A stretch of 64,000 bases of DNA from assembly GCA_965213595.1 (NCBI GenBank), contig CBDBZO010000006.1, positions 1,860,001 through 1,924,000 on the forward strand. The letters are read 5' to 3'. Source of the DNA: JBCCFC01 sp965213595. GTDB taxonomy: Bacteria; Chloroflexota; Anaerolineae; Caldilineales; Caldilineaceae. Positions within the stretch are counted from its first letter, which is position 1; every line of letters starts with the position of its first letter. The position numbers were made by a program, and so were the translations under genes. This document shows, piece after piece, positions 37,589-46,418 of the stretch. Below the pieces are notes generated by a model, which made no database searches, was not told where the DNA came from, and saw only the letters and a program-made list of their open reading frames with translations.

Positions 37589-38569
37589 ATGATTATTGAT
37601 GCCCACCTCCACTTTGGTCTGCAACCCTCGGCGCTGACCGAGCTGCTGGCCGAGCACGATCTCAAGCTGCTCAACATCTGCGTCGCCACCGACGAGCTGG
37701 GCGACTGGCGCGAGCAGGCGGCCACTTACCGGGCGCTGGCGCAAATGGAGCCGCGGCGTTACGCCTGGTGCACCACCTTTGACGTCCCCACCGCGGATGA
37801 CTTCCACCACGCAAACGCTTACGTCGAGCGCGTAATCCACGGGCTGCAGCGCGACTTTGCCAGCGGCGCGGTCGCCTGCAAAATTTGGAAGAACATTGGC
37901 ATGGCGGTGCGCACGCCGGAGGGCGACTTCGTGATGCCGGACGATCCGCTCTTCGCGCCGATCCTCGACTTTCTCGCCGACAACAATCACACGCTGCTCA
38001 CCCACATCGCCGAGCCGCTGGACTGCTGGCTGCCCCTGCGCGAGGAGAGCCCCCACTACGGCTACTACAGCCGCCATCCGCAGTGGCACATGCACAACCG
38101 CGCCGGTTTTCCCTCCCACGCCGAGCTCATGCAGGCGCGCGACAACGTGTTGGCCCACCACCCCACGCTGCGCCACGTCGGCGCGCACAACGGCAGCCTT
38201 TCGCATGACGTGGACGAAGTGGCCGCGCGCCTGCGCCGCTACCCCAACTTCGCCGTCGACGTTTCCGCGCGCCTGCTCGACTTGGCTTTGCAGGATGCCA
38301 GCAAGGTGCGCAGACTGTTTACTGAATTCCCCGACAGAATTCTCTTTGGCACGGATGTGGTGCTGGTCAACCCCGGCGCAATGAGCGCGGACGAGCGCGC
38401 GCAGGCTAGCCAGCGGCTGTGCGAGACGTATGCGACGCACTTTGCGTATTTTGAGTCGAAGGGAACGGTCGAGGTGCGCGGTCGCACCGTGCAGGGGTTG
38501 GGGTTGTCGGCAGAAGTGCTGGAGCAATTTTACGCGAAGAACGCGCAGTTGTGGTATCCGGGGCTGTAG
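37589..38569 (+). CDS. Amidohydrolase family protein
   Basis: The 326-residue protein begins MIIDAHLHFGLQPSALTELL with the H-x-H metal motif. TLLTHIAEPLDCW (His, ~135-147), LRHVGAHNGSLSHD (~190) and RILFGTDVVLVNPGAMS (catalytic Asp, ~252) complete an amidohydrolase_2-like set. Size and pattern fit ACMSD-like or predicted TIM-barrel hydrolases. Substrate unknown. It has no operon partner; the ATG follows AGAGAATTGGT, a weak ribosome site. Confidence 0.75.
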   Translation: MIIDAHLHFGLQPSALTELLAEHDLKLLNICVATDELGDWREQAATYRALAQMEPRRYAWCTTFDVPTADDFHHANAYVERVIHGLQRDFASGAVACKIWKNIGMAVRTPEGDFVMPDDPLFAPILDFLADNNHTLLTHIAEPLDCWLPLREESPHYGYYSRHPQWHMHNRAGFPSHAELMQARDNVLAHHPTLRHVGAHNGSLSHDVDEVAARLRRYPNFAVDVSARLLDLALQDASKVRRLFTEFPDRILFGTDVVLVNPGAMSADERAQASQRLCETYATHFAYFESKGTVEVRGRTVQGLGLSAEVLEQFYAKNAQLWYPGL

Positions 38570-38574
38570 CGCTG

Positions 38575-38758
38575 CTCGTTCCAACGCTCTGCGTCGGGAT
38601 GCCTCCGGGGACGCTCCCGCGTTCCCGCTTGACTGCGAATCACCTACGAATTGACTGGGTCGGGCTTTATCAAGATGAGTTGTCGGTCGTGTTGAGACGG
38701 AGGAGCGTCTCGGCAGACATTCCCACGCAGAGCGTGGGAACGAGCAGTGGGAACGAGT
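38575..38758. repeat. Inverted repeat with GTTCCCACGC core
   Basis: GCTCGTTCCAACGCTCTGCGTCGGG (from about 38574) opposes CCCACGCAGAGCGTGGGAAC (near 38729). Inside, GGGGACGCTCCCG opposes GGAGGAGCGTCTC. CCCACGCAGAGCGTGGGAA is a hairpin of its own, and the same core is at 28174. Confidence 0.75.
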
Positions 38759-38761
38759 AAG

Positions 38762-39340
38762 CTACTCCCACGCCACCCGCTCATACAGCCGACGCACGCC
38801 CAGGCTGACGTTGAGGCTGGCGAGGCCAACCGAGTCGTCGAGGTCGATGAATTCTTCGCTCTGCCACTTGCTGTCATTGGCGAGAAAGCGGTGCTCGACG
38901 TGGATGCGGTATTGGTCGATTAACAGATAATGGAGAAGGGTGGGGATGGACTGGTAGAAGCGGAATTTCTGCCCGCGGTCGTAGTCGGCTGTGGAGGAAG
39001 AGAGCACTTTGATAATAACGGTGGGATTGGTAATTGTATCGGTTCGGCTTTCAAAAAACTCAAGTTCGCCACAAACGACCATCGCATCCGCATAGGTATA
39101 CAAATTGTTGGCAATGATAAAAATGCGCAGGTCGCTTGGGAATTCTTCGCAAGCCGATTCCTCCAACTGCTCGCCCAAAACGCGCGTCGCGTTGCGGGCA
39201 ATGCGGTTGTGGTTGACCGATGCGCCTGCCATCGCGTAGATTTCGCCGTTGTAAAACTCGCTCTTCTCCGCGGCGACTTCTTCCAGCATCAGGTATTCTT
39301 TTGCCGTAAAGCGCTTGTGCCGACGCAGTTCAAAGGCCAT
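38762..39340 (-). CDS. Uma2 family (DUF820) putative restriction-like endonuclease
   Basis: The 192-residue protein (start ATG 39338-39340) matches Uma2: FTAKEYLMLEEVAAEKSEFY (~12-31), GASVNHNRIARNATRVLGEQ, TYADAMVVCGELEFFESRTD with the PD-(D/E)xK-type Asp, NPTVIIKVLSSSTADYDRGQ and KFRFYQSIPTLLHYLLIDQY. Uma2 genes are abundant in Chloroflexota and Cyanobacteria, and their role is unproven. The usual VIEVLSPST motif reads VIIKVLSSST: Glu of E-x-K appears as I-I-K, which may impair catalysis. Confidence 0.85.
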   Translation of the reverse strand: MAFELRRHKRFTAKEYLMLEEVAAEKSEFYNGEIYAMAGASVNHNRIARNATRVLGEQLEESACEEFPSDLRIFIIANNLYTYADAMVVCGELEFFESRTDTITNPTVIIKVLSSSTADYDRGQKFRFYQSIPTLLHYLLIDQYRIHVEHRFLANDSKWQSEEFIDLDDSVGLASLNVSLGVRRLYERVAWE

Positions 39341-39356
39341 GAGTTCTCCAGGAGAG

Positions 39357-39617
39357 TCAATTGTGGTAGACGTCTTTGCGATGCCCAACGCGCAGCAGGA
39401 AGATAACCACCTGTTCAGCATTGACCTGATACCGGACTCGATAGTTGCCAACGCGGATGCGGTATTCGTTTTCATAACCTTTCAGCTTAATCGCACCATA
39501 AGCAAAGGGATTTTCTTTTATATCGGCAAGCGCAATCGATATTCGCCTTTGTACAGATTTTGGCAATCTATTGAGCTGCTTCTGCACTGGTTTCGGAATA
39601 ACAAGTCTGTAGGTCAT
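39357..39617 (-). CDS. RelE/ParE-type toxin
   Basis: The 86-residue protein has the RelE pattern: YRLVIPKPVQKQLNRLPKSV, RRISIALADIKENPF (helix hairpin), GAIKLKGYENEYRIRVGNYR and VIFLLRVGHRKDVYHN. RelE enzymes cleave mRNA in the ribosomal A-site. It overlaps the end of the upstream antitoxin by 4 bases (ATGA), as expected for a type II pair. Confidence 0.85.
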   Translation of the reverse strand: MTYRLVIPKPVQKQLNRLPKSVQRRISIALADIKENPFAYGAIKLKGYENEYRIRVGNYRVRYQVNAEQVVIFLLRVGHRKDVYHN

Positions 39618-39871
39618 TCGTCACCACTATCTAGTCTTTCTACAAATTCTTCCAGCGTGATGTAATCACCGCGTTCATAAGCAGCGCGCGCTTCCTCCAT
39701 TTCAGCAAGCGCGATCGGATCGTGCTCCTCCCACGCATCTTCTTCGTCTAGCTCTTGCTCCAACTGCTGGAACAGACGGTATTTTTCATCTGTAGAAAGA
39801 TTCGCTACAGATTGTGCGAGTGCCTCAAACGGGATAGTTAGCTGAACAACCGCAGAAGGGGTATTTACCAT
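39614..39871 (-). CDS. Antitoxin of the RelE pair
   Basis: This 85-residue acidic protein is encoded directly upstream of, and overlapping, the RelE toxin. It has an amphipathic C-terminus (EEARAAYERGDYITLEEFVE) characteristic of antitoxins that wrap the toxin. The N-terminal part (LTIPFEALAQSVANLSTDEK) is not a clear DNA-binding fold. Family identity is by context. Confidence 0.7.
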   Translation of the reverse strand: MVNTPSAVVQLTIPFEALAQSVANLSTDEKYRLFQQLEQELDEEDAWEEHDPIALAEMEEARAAYERGDYITLEEFVERLDSGDE

Positions 39872-39994
39872 TTTTCCTCTTTTCTTTCAACACACTCCAG
39901 TTGACTTTCATTATACCGCGGATGACTATCGACAGAAAGTGATGTGTGAGATGTGTGACTCGCTCACACAAGGTCCCGCTCACGCATCACATGC

Positions 39995-40705
<711 letters not shown>

Positions 40706-41038
40706 GTTACAATCCTTTCTGTTTTGGTAAAGCGGGAACTCCGACCGCTACGAACGAATCGGTATTGTAACAACGATTTAGCGAAAGCCAAGAAATTTAA
40801 CGCGGAGAGCGCGGAGAAGGCGCGGAGGAGCGCGGAGAGAAGAAAGGGTGTCATTTCGACGGAAGGAGAAATCTTTTGGCAGTCGATAGCACAACATATC
40901 GAATCGAGACGCGGATTCGTTCACTGCGAATAGATTTCTCGCATTCGCTCGAAATGACAACTCTTTGTCCTCCGCGGCCCTCCGCGCCTCTTCCTCCGCG
41001 CCCTCCGCGTTGAAAATCTCAATTAACACGAGCCAACC
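40706..41038. repeat. Nested inverted repeats upstream of carB
   Basis: The outer arms (AACGCGGAGAGCGCGGAGAA from 40799; complement CCTCCGCGCCCTCCGCGTTG at about 40995) enclose a second pair, TGTCATTTCGACGGAAGGAG (40850) and CGCTCGAAATGACA (40946). The inner pair is the kind of GTCATTTCGA hairpin found as a stand-alone repeat, so it looks inserted into the outer one. Confidence 0.85.
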
Positions 41039-44000
41039 ATGCCCAAGCGAACCGACCTCTCCTCCATTCTCATCATTGGCTCCGGCCCCATTGTGATCGG
41101 GCAGGCCTGCGAATTCGATTACTCCGGCGCACAGGCGTGCAAGGCGCTGCGCCAAGAGGGCTACCGCACCGTCCTGGTCAACTCCAACCCGGCCACGATT
41201 ATGACCGACCCGGAGCTGGCCGATGCCACCTACGTCGAGCCGCTGACCGTGGACATCCTCGAAAAAATCATCGCCCACGAGCGGCCCGACGCGCTGCTGC
41301 CGACCGTCGGCGGGCAGACGGGGCTGAATTTGTCCGTGGCGCTGGCCGAGCAGGGCATCCTGGACAGGTACGGCGTCGAGCTGATTGGCGCAAATTTGCG
41401 GGCCATGCAGGTCGCCGAGGATCGCGAGCTGTTCAAGCAGGCCATGGACGAAGTCGGGCTGGAGTCGCCGCGCTCGGGCGTCGCCAAATCGCTGGCCGAC
41501 GCGCGCTCGATCGCGGCGGAGATTGGGCGCTACCCGCTCTTCATCCGCCCCAGCTTCACCCTCGGCGGCAGCGGCGCGGGCACGGTCTTCACGCCGGAGG
41601 AATTTGAGGAGAAGGTCGAATGGGGGCTCAAGGAGAGCCCGGTGCACACGGTGCTGGTCGAGGAGTCGCTGATTGGGTGGAAGGAGTACGAGGTCGAGGT
41701 GATGCGCGACGGGGCGGACAACTTTGTGATCGTCTGCTCCATCGAAAATCTGGATGCCATGGGCGTCCACACCGGCGACTCGATCACCGTGGCCCCGGCG
41801 CAGACGCTGACGGACAAGGAGTACCAGCGGCTGCGCGACCAGGCGCGGCTGATCATGCGCGTGGTCGGCGTGGAGACGGGCGGCAGCAACGTCCAGTTTG
41901 CCATCGACCCAGAGACGGGGCGCGTCGTGGTGATCGAGATGAATCCGCGCGTGTCGCGGTCGAGCGCGCTGGCCTCCAAGGCCACCGGCTTCCCCATCGC
42001 TAAGCTGGCCGCGAAGGTCGCCGTGGGCTACACGCTGGACGAGTTGAAAAACGACATCACTCAGCAGACCGTCGCCGCCTTCGAGCCATCAATTGACTAC
42101 GTGGTCGTCAAGTTCCCGCGCTGGGCCTTCGAGAAATTCCCCGGCGTGGACCGCGAACTGGGGCCGCAGATGAAGTCGGTCGGCGAGGCGATGGCGATTG
42201 GGCGCACCTTCAAGGAGGCCGTGCAAAAGGGCATCCGCAGCCTCGAAATCGGCCGCGACGGCTTCGGCGGCCTCCAGCGCAACGCCGACGGCACGTTCAA
42301 AGGCTACGCGCCCGACATCACCCTCCACGATCTCCTGCGTCTCCCCAACCGCGACCGCCTCTTTGCGGTTTATGACGCGCTGAAGCAGGGCGACGATGTC
42401 GCCACGATTGCGCAGTTGACGGGGTACGACCCGTGGTTTGTGCATCAGCTGTGGGAGATCGTCGACTTTGAGAAGCACATCAAAACACTAGATGCCACAA
42501 CGCTCCGACGTGCTAAACGCATGGGCTTCAGCGACAGCCAACTCGCCCGCATCGCCAACGAAAAGCGGTTGGAAATTCAGAGACCAGACAGTCCGCCCAC
42601 CCAACCAATTACCAATTACCAATCACCAATCGCCGAAACGGACATCCGCCAGCTCCGCGCCAAATACAACGTCCACCCAACCTATCACCAAGTCGACACC
42701 TGCGCGGCGGAATTTGAGGCCTACACGCCGTATTTGTACTCCTCCTACGAAAGTGAAAGCGAGGCCGCGCCGACCGAGCGTCAGAAGGTCATCATCCTGG
42801 GCGGCGGGCCAAACCGGATTGGGCAGGGCATTGAGTTTGACTACTGCTGCTGCCACGCTTCCTTTGCGCTGCAGGATTTGGGCTACGAGACGATCATGGT
42901 CAACTGCAACCCGGAGACGGTGAGCACCGACTACGATACGAGCGACCGGCTCTATTTTGAGCCGCTGACCTTTGAGGATGTGTTGAATATTGTGGAGCGG
43001 GAGAGCGGCACGCGGAAGAACCCCTCCCCAGCCCTCCCCCAGATGGGGGAGGGAGCCGATTCTTCGTCGGCTACGAGGTCGGGCGAACGCGCAAACCAAC
43101 TGGGGAAAACACCCAGTTCGCTACCAACAGACTCCCCTCCCCCCCGCGGGGGCGAGGGGCCGGGGGAGGGGGTCCTCGGCGTCATCGTCCAGTACGGCGG
43201 GCAAACGCCGCTCAATCTCGCCAACCGACTCGCCGAAGCCGGCGTTCCCATCCTCGGCACGCCGCCCGAAGCCATCGATCTCGCCGAGGACCGCGACCGC
43301 TTTGGCGCGCTGCTGGCGGAGCTCGACATTGCCGCGCCCGCCCACGGCACGGCCACGTCGCTGGAGCGCGCGCTCGAAGTCGCAGACGAAGTAGGCTACC
43401 CGGTGGTGGTGCGGCCTTCGTACGTGTTGGGTGGGCGAGCGATGGCGATTGTCGACGACGCGGCGGGGCTGCGCGGCTACATGGACGAAGCGCTCGGCGC
43501 CTCCGACCTGGTGGGCGAGGCGCGACCGGTGCTGATCGACGCCTTCCTGGAGGACGCCTTCGAGGTCGACGTCGACGCCATCTGCGACGGCGAGCGCGTC
43601 GTGATCGGCGGCATTATGCAGCACATTGAGGAGGCGGGCATCCACTCCGGCGACAGCGCCTGCGTGCTGCCGCCCTACAAAATCAGCGAATACCACCTCA
43701 ACATCATCCGCGACTACACGCGGCGGCTCGGCTTGGCGCTGGGCGTGCGCGGGCTGATGAACGTGCAGTACGCGCTCAAGGATGACGTGGTCTACGTGCT
43801 GGAGGTCAACCCGCGGGCGTCGCGCACCGTGCCCTTTGTGAGCAAGGCCACGGGCGTGCCGCTGGCGCAGGTCGCCGCGCGGGTGATGGCCGGGCAGTCG
43901 CTCGCCGAGGCGGGGCTGACGGCGGAGCCGCCGGTCAACGGCTTCTTCGTCAAGGAGGCGGTGCTGCCCTGGAAAAAATTCACCGGCATCGACACCCTGC

Positions 44001-44587
44001 TCGGCCCCGAAATGCGCTCGACGGGCGAGGTGATGGGCGCGGCGCCCAACTTTGGTCACGCCTTTGCAAAAAGCCAGTTGGGGGCGGGGGTTGGGTTGCC
44101 GGTAGCGGGTCAGCGGTCAGCGGTCAGCGGTCAGCTTGAGAATGGGTCGACCAACGGTGCGGGGAAGGATGCGCCGGGAGTGCTGATCACGGTCAATGAT
44201 TTTGATAAAGGGGCCGCCCTCAAAATCGCGCGCGACCTGCATCGGCTCGGCTTCCACATCTTCGCCACCGAGGGCACGGCCACGCTGATCGAGCGCAACG
44301 CCATCCCCGTCACCGTGCTGGATAAGGCGGCAGAAATCACTGAGGGAGCCGGCGGCCACACCACGCTCGACGCCATGCGGAGCGGCCAGATCGGGCTGAT
44401 CATCAACACCCCGCTCGGCTCCCAGGCCCGCGCCGACGGCCTCAAAATTCGCCGCCTCGCCACGCGCATGGAAATCCCGCTGATCACGACGCTCTCAGCG
44501 GCGCAGGCTGCGGTCAGCGGGATTCGGGCTTTGCAGCAGCAGTCGCTGGATGTGCGGAGCTTGCAGGCGCACTATGCGCGGGTGTAA
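41039..44587 (+). CDS. carB: Carbamoyl-phosphate synthase large subunit with repeat-derived insertions
   Basis: The 1182-residue protein has two ATP-grasp halves. The first begins with LIIGSGPIVIGQACEFDYSG and GGQTGLNLSVALAEQGIL; the second with ILGGGPNRIGQGIEFDYCC. EMNPRVSRSSALASKATGFP and EVNPRASRTVPFVSKATGVP sit at the active sites. It ends in an MGS-like allosteric domain (RLGFHIFATEGTATLIERNA). With CarA it makes carbamoyl phosphate from glutamine, bicarbonate and ATP for arginine and pyrimidine synthesis; carA is not nearby. E. coli CarB has 1073 residues; most of the excess lies in three segments (about 42566-42634, 43000-43167, 44086-44165) that match no CarB structure and look repeat-derived. 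Confidence 0.95.
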   Translation: MPKRTDLSSILIIGSGPIVIGQACEFDYSGAQACKALRQEGYRTVLVNSNPATIMTDPELADATYVEPLTVDILEKIIAHERPDALLPTVGGQTGLNLSVALAEQGILDRYGVELIGANLRAMQVAEDRELFKQAMDEVGLESPRSGVAKSLADARSIAAEIGRYPLFIRPSFTLGGSGAGTVFTPEEFEEKVEWGLKESPVHTVLVEESLIGWKEYEVEVMRDGADNFVIVCSIENLDAMGVHTGDSITVAPAQTLTDKEYQRLRDQARLIMRVVGVETGGSNVQFAIDPETGRVVVIEMNPRVSRSSALASKATGFPIAKLAAKVAVGYTLDELKNDITQQTVAAFEPSIDYVVVKFPRWAFEKFPGVDRELGPQMKSVGEAMAIGRTFKEAVQKGIRSLEIGRDGFGGLQRNADGTFKGYAPDITLHDLLRLPNRDRLFAVYDALKQGDDVATIAQLTGYDPWFVHQLWEIVDFEKHIKTLDATTLRRAKRMGFSDSQLARIANEKRLEIQRPDSPPTQPITNYQSPIAETDIRQLRAKYNVHPTYHQVDTCAAEFEAYTPYLYSSYESESEAAPTERQKVIILGGGPNRIGQGIEFDYCCCHASFALQDLGYETIMVNCNPETVSTDYDTSDRLYFEPLTFEDVLNIVERESGTRKNPSPALPQMGEGADSSSATRSGERANQLGKTPSSLPTDSPPPRGGEGPGEGVLGVIVQYGGQTPLNLANRLAEAGVPILGTPPEAIDLAEDRDRFGALLAELDIAAPAHGTATSLERALEVADEVGYPVVVRPSYVLGGRAMAIVDDAAGLRGYMDEALGASDLVGEARPVLIDAFLEDAFEVDVDAICDGERVVIGGIMQHIEEAGIHSGDSACVLPPYKISEYHLNIIRDYTRRLGLALGVRGLMNVQYALKDDVVYVLEVNPRASRTVPFVSKATGVPLAQVAARVMAGQSLAEAGLTAEPPVNGFFVKEAVLPWKKFTGIDTLLGPEMRSTGEVMGAAPNFGHAFAKSQLGAGVGLPVAGQRSAVSGQLENGSTNGAGKDAPGVLITVNDFDKGAALKIARDLHRLGFHIFATEGTATLIERNAIPVTVLDKAAEITEGAGGHTTLDAMRSGQIGLIINTPLGSQARADGLKIRRLATRMEIPLITTLSAAQAAVSGIRALQQQSLDVRSLQAHYARV
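42566..42634 (+). repeat. In-frame insertion in carB: ATTACCAATTACC-type repeat
   Basis: The stretch contains AATTACCAATTACCAATCACC, a tandem of short ATTACCA units, encoding PITNYQSPIA. Canonical CarB has only a few residues between ARIANEKR and the DIRQLRAKYNVHP segment. Similar ATTG/CAAT tandems form the arms of intergenic hairpins here. Confidence 0.6.
43000..43167 (+). repeat. In-frame ~55-residue insertion in carB: CCCTCCCC palindromic element
   Basis: Canonical CarB runs directly from the VLNIVERE segment into GVIVQYGGQTPLNLA. Here ~55 residues (NPSPALPQMGEG, then LPTDSPPPRGGEGPGEG) intervene, encoded by the palindromic pair CCCTCCCCCAGATGGGGGAG and CCCTCCCCCCCGCGGGGGCG plus a linker. 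The same class of palindrome is intergenic at 16380, 33434 and 37450. Confidence 0.85.
44086..44165 (+). repeat. In-frame insertion in carB: GGTCAGC tandem repeat
   Basis: Four direct copies of GGTCAGC (about 44108-44135) lie within a segment encoding PVAGQRSAVSGQLENGSTNG, between the QLGAGVGL end of the second ATP-grasp half and the VLITVNDFDKGAALKIARDL start of the MGS domain. The linker is normally short. Confidence 0.65.
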
Positions 44588-44655
44588 GAAAGAGCCGACT
44601 TTGTGATTTTGGCGCTGTACTTTATGGAGAATTTCCCATGCAATAGGACAATGTC

Positions 44656-45036
44656 ATGGACGACTCGGTAAAAGAGCGACCAGTTGTGTGGATGGGTGAT
44701 TCGCTCAAACAAGTGCAGTCATTTCCAGATGGGGCGCGCAACCTCGTTGGGTATGAATTGCATCTGTTGCAGATTGGCAAGCGCCCGAAAGATGCAAAGC
44801 CCTTTCGAGGCGTGGGTAGCGGCGTGACGGAGTTGGCTATCCGGCATGACCGCAATGCATATCGGGCTATTATTGCCTTACAGCTTGGCGAACGGATTTA
44901 CGTGCTTCACGCTTTTCAAAAGAAGTTCAAGCGCGGCATTGCTACCCCGAAACAGGATGTGGATTTGGTCAAACGGCGTTATCGAGAAGCACAGGAGATT
45001 GCAGCACATGAATCATCTGCCGGAGCATACAGTTAG
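44656..45036 (+). CDS. RelE/HigB-like toxin (phage-derived Gp49-like family)
   Basis: The 126-residue protein fits the phage-related HigB/RelE group: VVWMGDSLKQVQSFPDGARN, LVGYELHLLQIGKRP, FRGVGSGVTELAIRHDRNAY (the β-hairpin), and IYVLHAFQKKFKRGIATPKQ with conserved basic residues. It overlaps the start of an XRE antitoxin by 29 bases, the usual toxin-first order. It sits immediately downstream of carB, beyond a half hairpin. Confidence 0.85.
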   Translation: MDDSVKERPVVWMGDSLKQVQSFPDGARNLVGYELHLLQIGKRPKDAKPFRGVGSGVTELAIRHDRNAYRAIIALQLGERIYVLHAFQKKFKRGIATPKQDVDLVKRRYREAQEIAAHESSAGAYS

Positions 45037-45331
45037 CAGCGGCAACGTCTTTGCCGATTTACAATTGGACAACCCCGAAGAACGGCTAGTCCATGCCCGC
45101 CTTGGTGCGGTTGTCTTTCAACTGCTTGAGGAACGCGGGCTAAAACAGCGCGAGATTGCCGAACTGCTGGGCATAAACCAATCTGAGGTATCGCGATTGA
45201 TGAACGGCCATTTTCATCTCTTCTCCACAGATAAGCTGCTCGATTTTCTCAAGCGGCTCAACCAAAAGGTGACGATTAGCGTGCGCGAGCGGCAGCAGGG
45301 CGAGGCCTTCCAAGAAGTGCATCCGGTTTAG
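45008..45331 (+). CDS. XRE-family HTH antitoxin (HigA-like) of the RelE-type pair
   Basis: The 107-residue protein has a C-terminal-half helix-turn-helix: LEERGLKQREIAELLGINQS and EVSRLMNGHFHLFSTDKLLD, the HTH_37 type that partners Gp49-like toxins. The ATG at 45008 overlaps the toxin gene. Its stop is 12 bases before a second carB 3' fragment, so the TA pair is framed by carB-tail sequences. Confidence 0.85.
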   Translation: MNHLPEHTVSSGNVFADLQLDNPEERLVHARLGAVVFQLLEERGLKQREIAELLGINQSEVSRLMNGHFHLFSTDKLLDFLKRLNQKVTISVRERQQGEAFQEVHPV

Positions 45332-45343
45332 CGCAATACCGGG

Positions 45344-45433
45344 GCGGCGCAGGCCGCGGTGAGCGGGATTCGGGCGATGCAGCAGCAGGGGTTGGCTGTG
45401 GAGAGCCTGCAGGCGCATTACGCGTGCACATAG
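45344..45433 (+). pseudogene. Displaced carB 3' end, copy B
   Basis: The stretch encodes AAQAAVSGIRAMQQQ, then GLAVESLQAHYACT and a TAG, matching the true carB end (AAQAAVSGIRALQQQ, SLDVRSLQAHYARV, 44498-44587). It has no start and no upstream carB. It is closer to copy C (46094-46186) than to the functional end. Confidence 0.9.
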
Positions 45434-45480
45434 GATAGCAAAAAGGACGACTTTGTCGGAAGTCGTCCTTTTTGCTATCC
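45433..45480. terminator. Bidirectional terminator after carB-tail copy B
   Basis: GGATAGCAAAAAGGACGACTT and its perfect complement, with a 6-base loop, form a 21-bp stem with A and T runs in both arms. It serves the plus-strand relic and the minus-strand antitoxin gene at 45494. The core GGACGACTT resembles GGCCGACTT after copy C. Confidence 0.9.
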
Positions 45481-45493
45481 TATGCAATTTTTG

Positions 45494-45757
45494 CTAGTCA
45501 GCGCCCTGCATCTGTAGTTGTTCAACCAACCACAAATTCACCAATGTCTCTGGCGAGACACCGCGCTGCTGCGCCACCGCCTTTACCCGACCGTACACCT
45601 CCGGCTCCAGCGCCACGCGTCGTCGAGCGGGAGCACGCACCTCAAACTCGGCTTCTTCGGTTTGGTCCCAGAACTCGTCGAGGCTGTGATCGTCCCAGAA
45701 TTCGCCAATTTCTTCGATTGTGCTGGCTTTGGAAATGCTGCTTAATGTTTCTGACAT
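45494..45757 (-). CDS. CopG/BrnA-like antitoxin
   Basis: The 87-residue protein has IEEIGEFWDDHSLDEFWDQT (14-33), an ARRRVALEPEVYGRVKAVA strand-helix segment and GVSPETLVNLWLVEQL, a ribbon-helix-helix-like DNA-binding C-terminus. It is the downstream partner of the BrnT toxin (5-base gap), the classic BrnTA order. It is a paralogue of the antitoxin at 7728-7994. Confidence 0.8.
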   Translation of the reverse strand: MSETLSSISKASTIEEIGEFWDDHSLDEFWDQTEEAEFEVRAPARRRVALEPEVYGRVKAVAQQRGVSPETLVNLWLVEQLQMQGAD

Positions 45758-45762
45758 AATGC

Positions 45763-46041
45763 TTACTTTGCTCTTCGTCGTTCGCGTCGATTCACATCGC
45801 GGGTGCTGATGACAAGTGCGCGATTCTGCGGCTTCCGAATAAAGAACACGATGAGGTAACGACCAGAATCTGTTTGACCCGTTGCGGAATACACGTCCTC
45901 GCCCGGCTCATTACCACGCTCGACAAAGCGAAAGCGAGGGCGGTTGAAGAAAATCTCCTCTGCCTCCTCTGGAATGACGCCATGCTTTGCCGCTAACTTA
46001 TCAACAATGTGCGGCAGCCAAATGAAATCGTCAATGTACAT
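45763..46041 (-). CDS. BrnT-family ribonuclease toxin
   Basis: The 92-residue protein (from MYIDDFIWLPHIVDKLAAKH; an upstream ATG at 46083 adds 14 unlikely residues) contains HGVIPEEAEEIFFNRPRFRF and the BrnT core SGRYLIVFFIRKPQNRALVI, ending STRDVNRRERRRAK. BrnT is a RelE-fold ribonuclease, repressed by BrnA. The pair lies between displaced carB-tail copies B and C. Confidence 0.85.
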   Translation of the reverse strand: MYIDDFIWLPHIVDKLAAKHGVIPEEAEEIFFNRPRFRFVERGNEPGEDVYSATGQTDSGRYLIVFFIRKPQNRALVISTRDVNRRERRRAK

Positions 46042-46093
46042 AATAATAGCATAATGATTTTTTGAACTGCTGTCAAAGTACAAATAGAAATTG

Positions 46094-46186
46094 GCGGCTC
46101 AGGCTGCAGTGAGCGGGATTCGGGCCCTGCAGCAGCAGGGGTTGGCCGTGGAGAGCCTGCAGGCGCATTATGCGCGGGTGGGGTAA
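46094..46186 (+). pseudogene. Displaced carB 3' end, copy C
   Basis: The sequence encodes AAQAAVSGIRALQQQ and GLAVESLQAHYARVG then TAA, a third copy of the carB tail without upstream carB. It differs from the functional tail mostly at synonymous sites and at SLDVRS/GLAVES. Confidence 0.9.
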
Positions 46187-46191
46187 AAAAA

Positions 46192-46218
46192 GGGCCGACT
46201 TCTCAATGAAGTCGGCCC
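46192..46218. terminator. Terminator after carB-tail copy C
   Basis: GGGCCGACTT, a 7-base loop and AAGTCGGCCC, preceded by an A-run and followed by TTT. At the functional carB end only the left half (GAGCCGACTTTGT, 44593-44605) remains, so the hairpin is broken there. Confidence 0.85.
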
Positions 46219-46224
46219 TTTGCG

Positions 46225-46418
46225 CTAACGCAATTCCATGAACACTTTTGGATGCTGCTCGGCAATCCGCAGCAGCGATTTGGCCGGGCCGCTGGGCGTG
46301 CGCCGCCCCTGCTCCCAACCCATTCTCCCGTCCAGCCATCGCGAATCTCCTGAGCAATCTGCTTCAACACGTGTGCTGCAATTGTTTCACGCTCGTTCTT
46401 GCCGTAAACTGTCAGCAT
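46225..46418 (-). pseudogene. Relic of an XRE-type antitoxin gene
   Basis: A minus-strand frame ending at 46225 encodes GRMGWEQGRRTPSGPAKSLL and then RIAEQHPKVFMELR, the C-terminal half of HigA2/XRE antitoxins (WEQGRRxPSGAAxxLLRIAE). The upstream part, from ATG 46418 (MLTVYGKNERETIAAHVLKQ), is in another frame, so the gene is frameshifted. It would be the third toxin-antitoxin element downstream of a carB tail. Confidence 0.6.

Noticed and set aside
40706..40793. preQ1 riboswitch ahead of the VUT (queuosine precursor) transporter
   Set aside because: The short leader lacks the preQ1-I hairpin and A-rich tail, and no pseudoknot pairing to the ribosome site is seen.
43121..44059. 312-residue antisense frame inside carB
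   Set aside because: CarB is unmistakable in the sense frame; the antisense frame has shadow composition.
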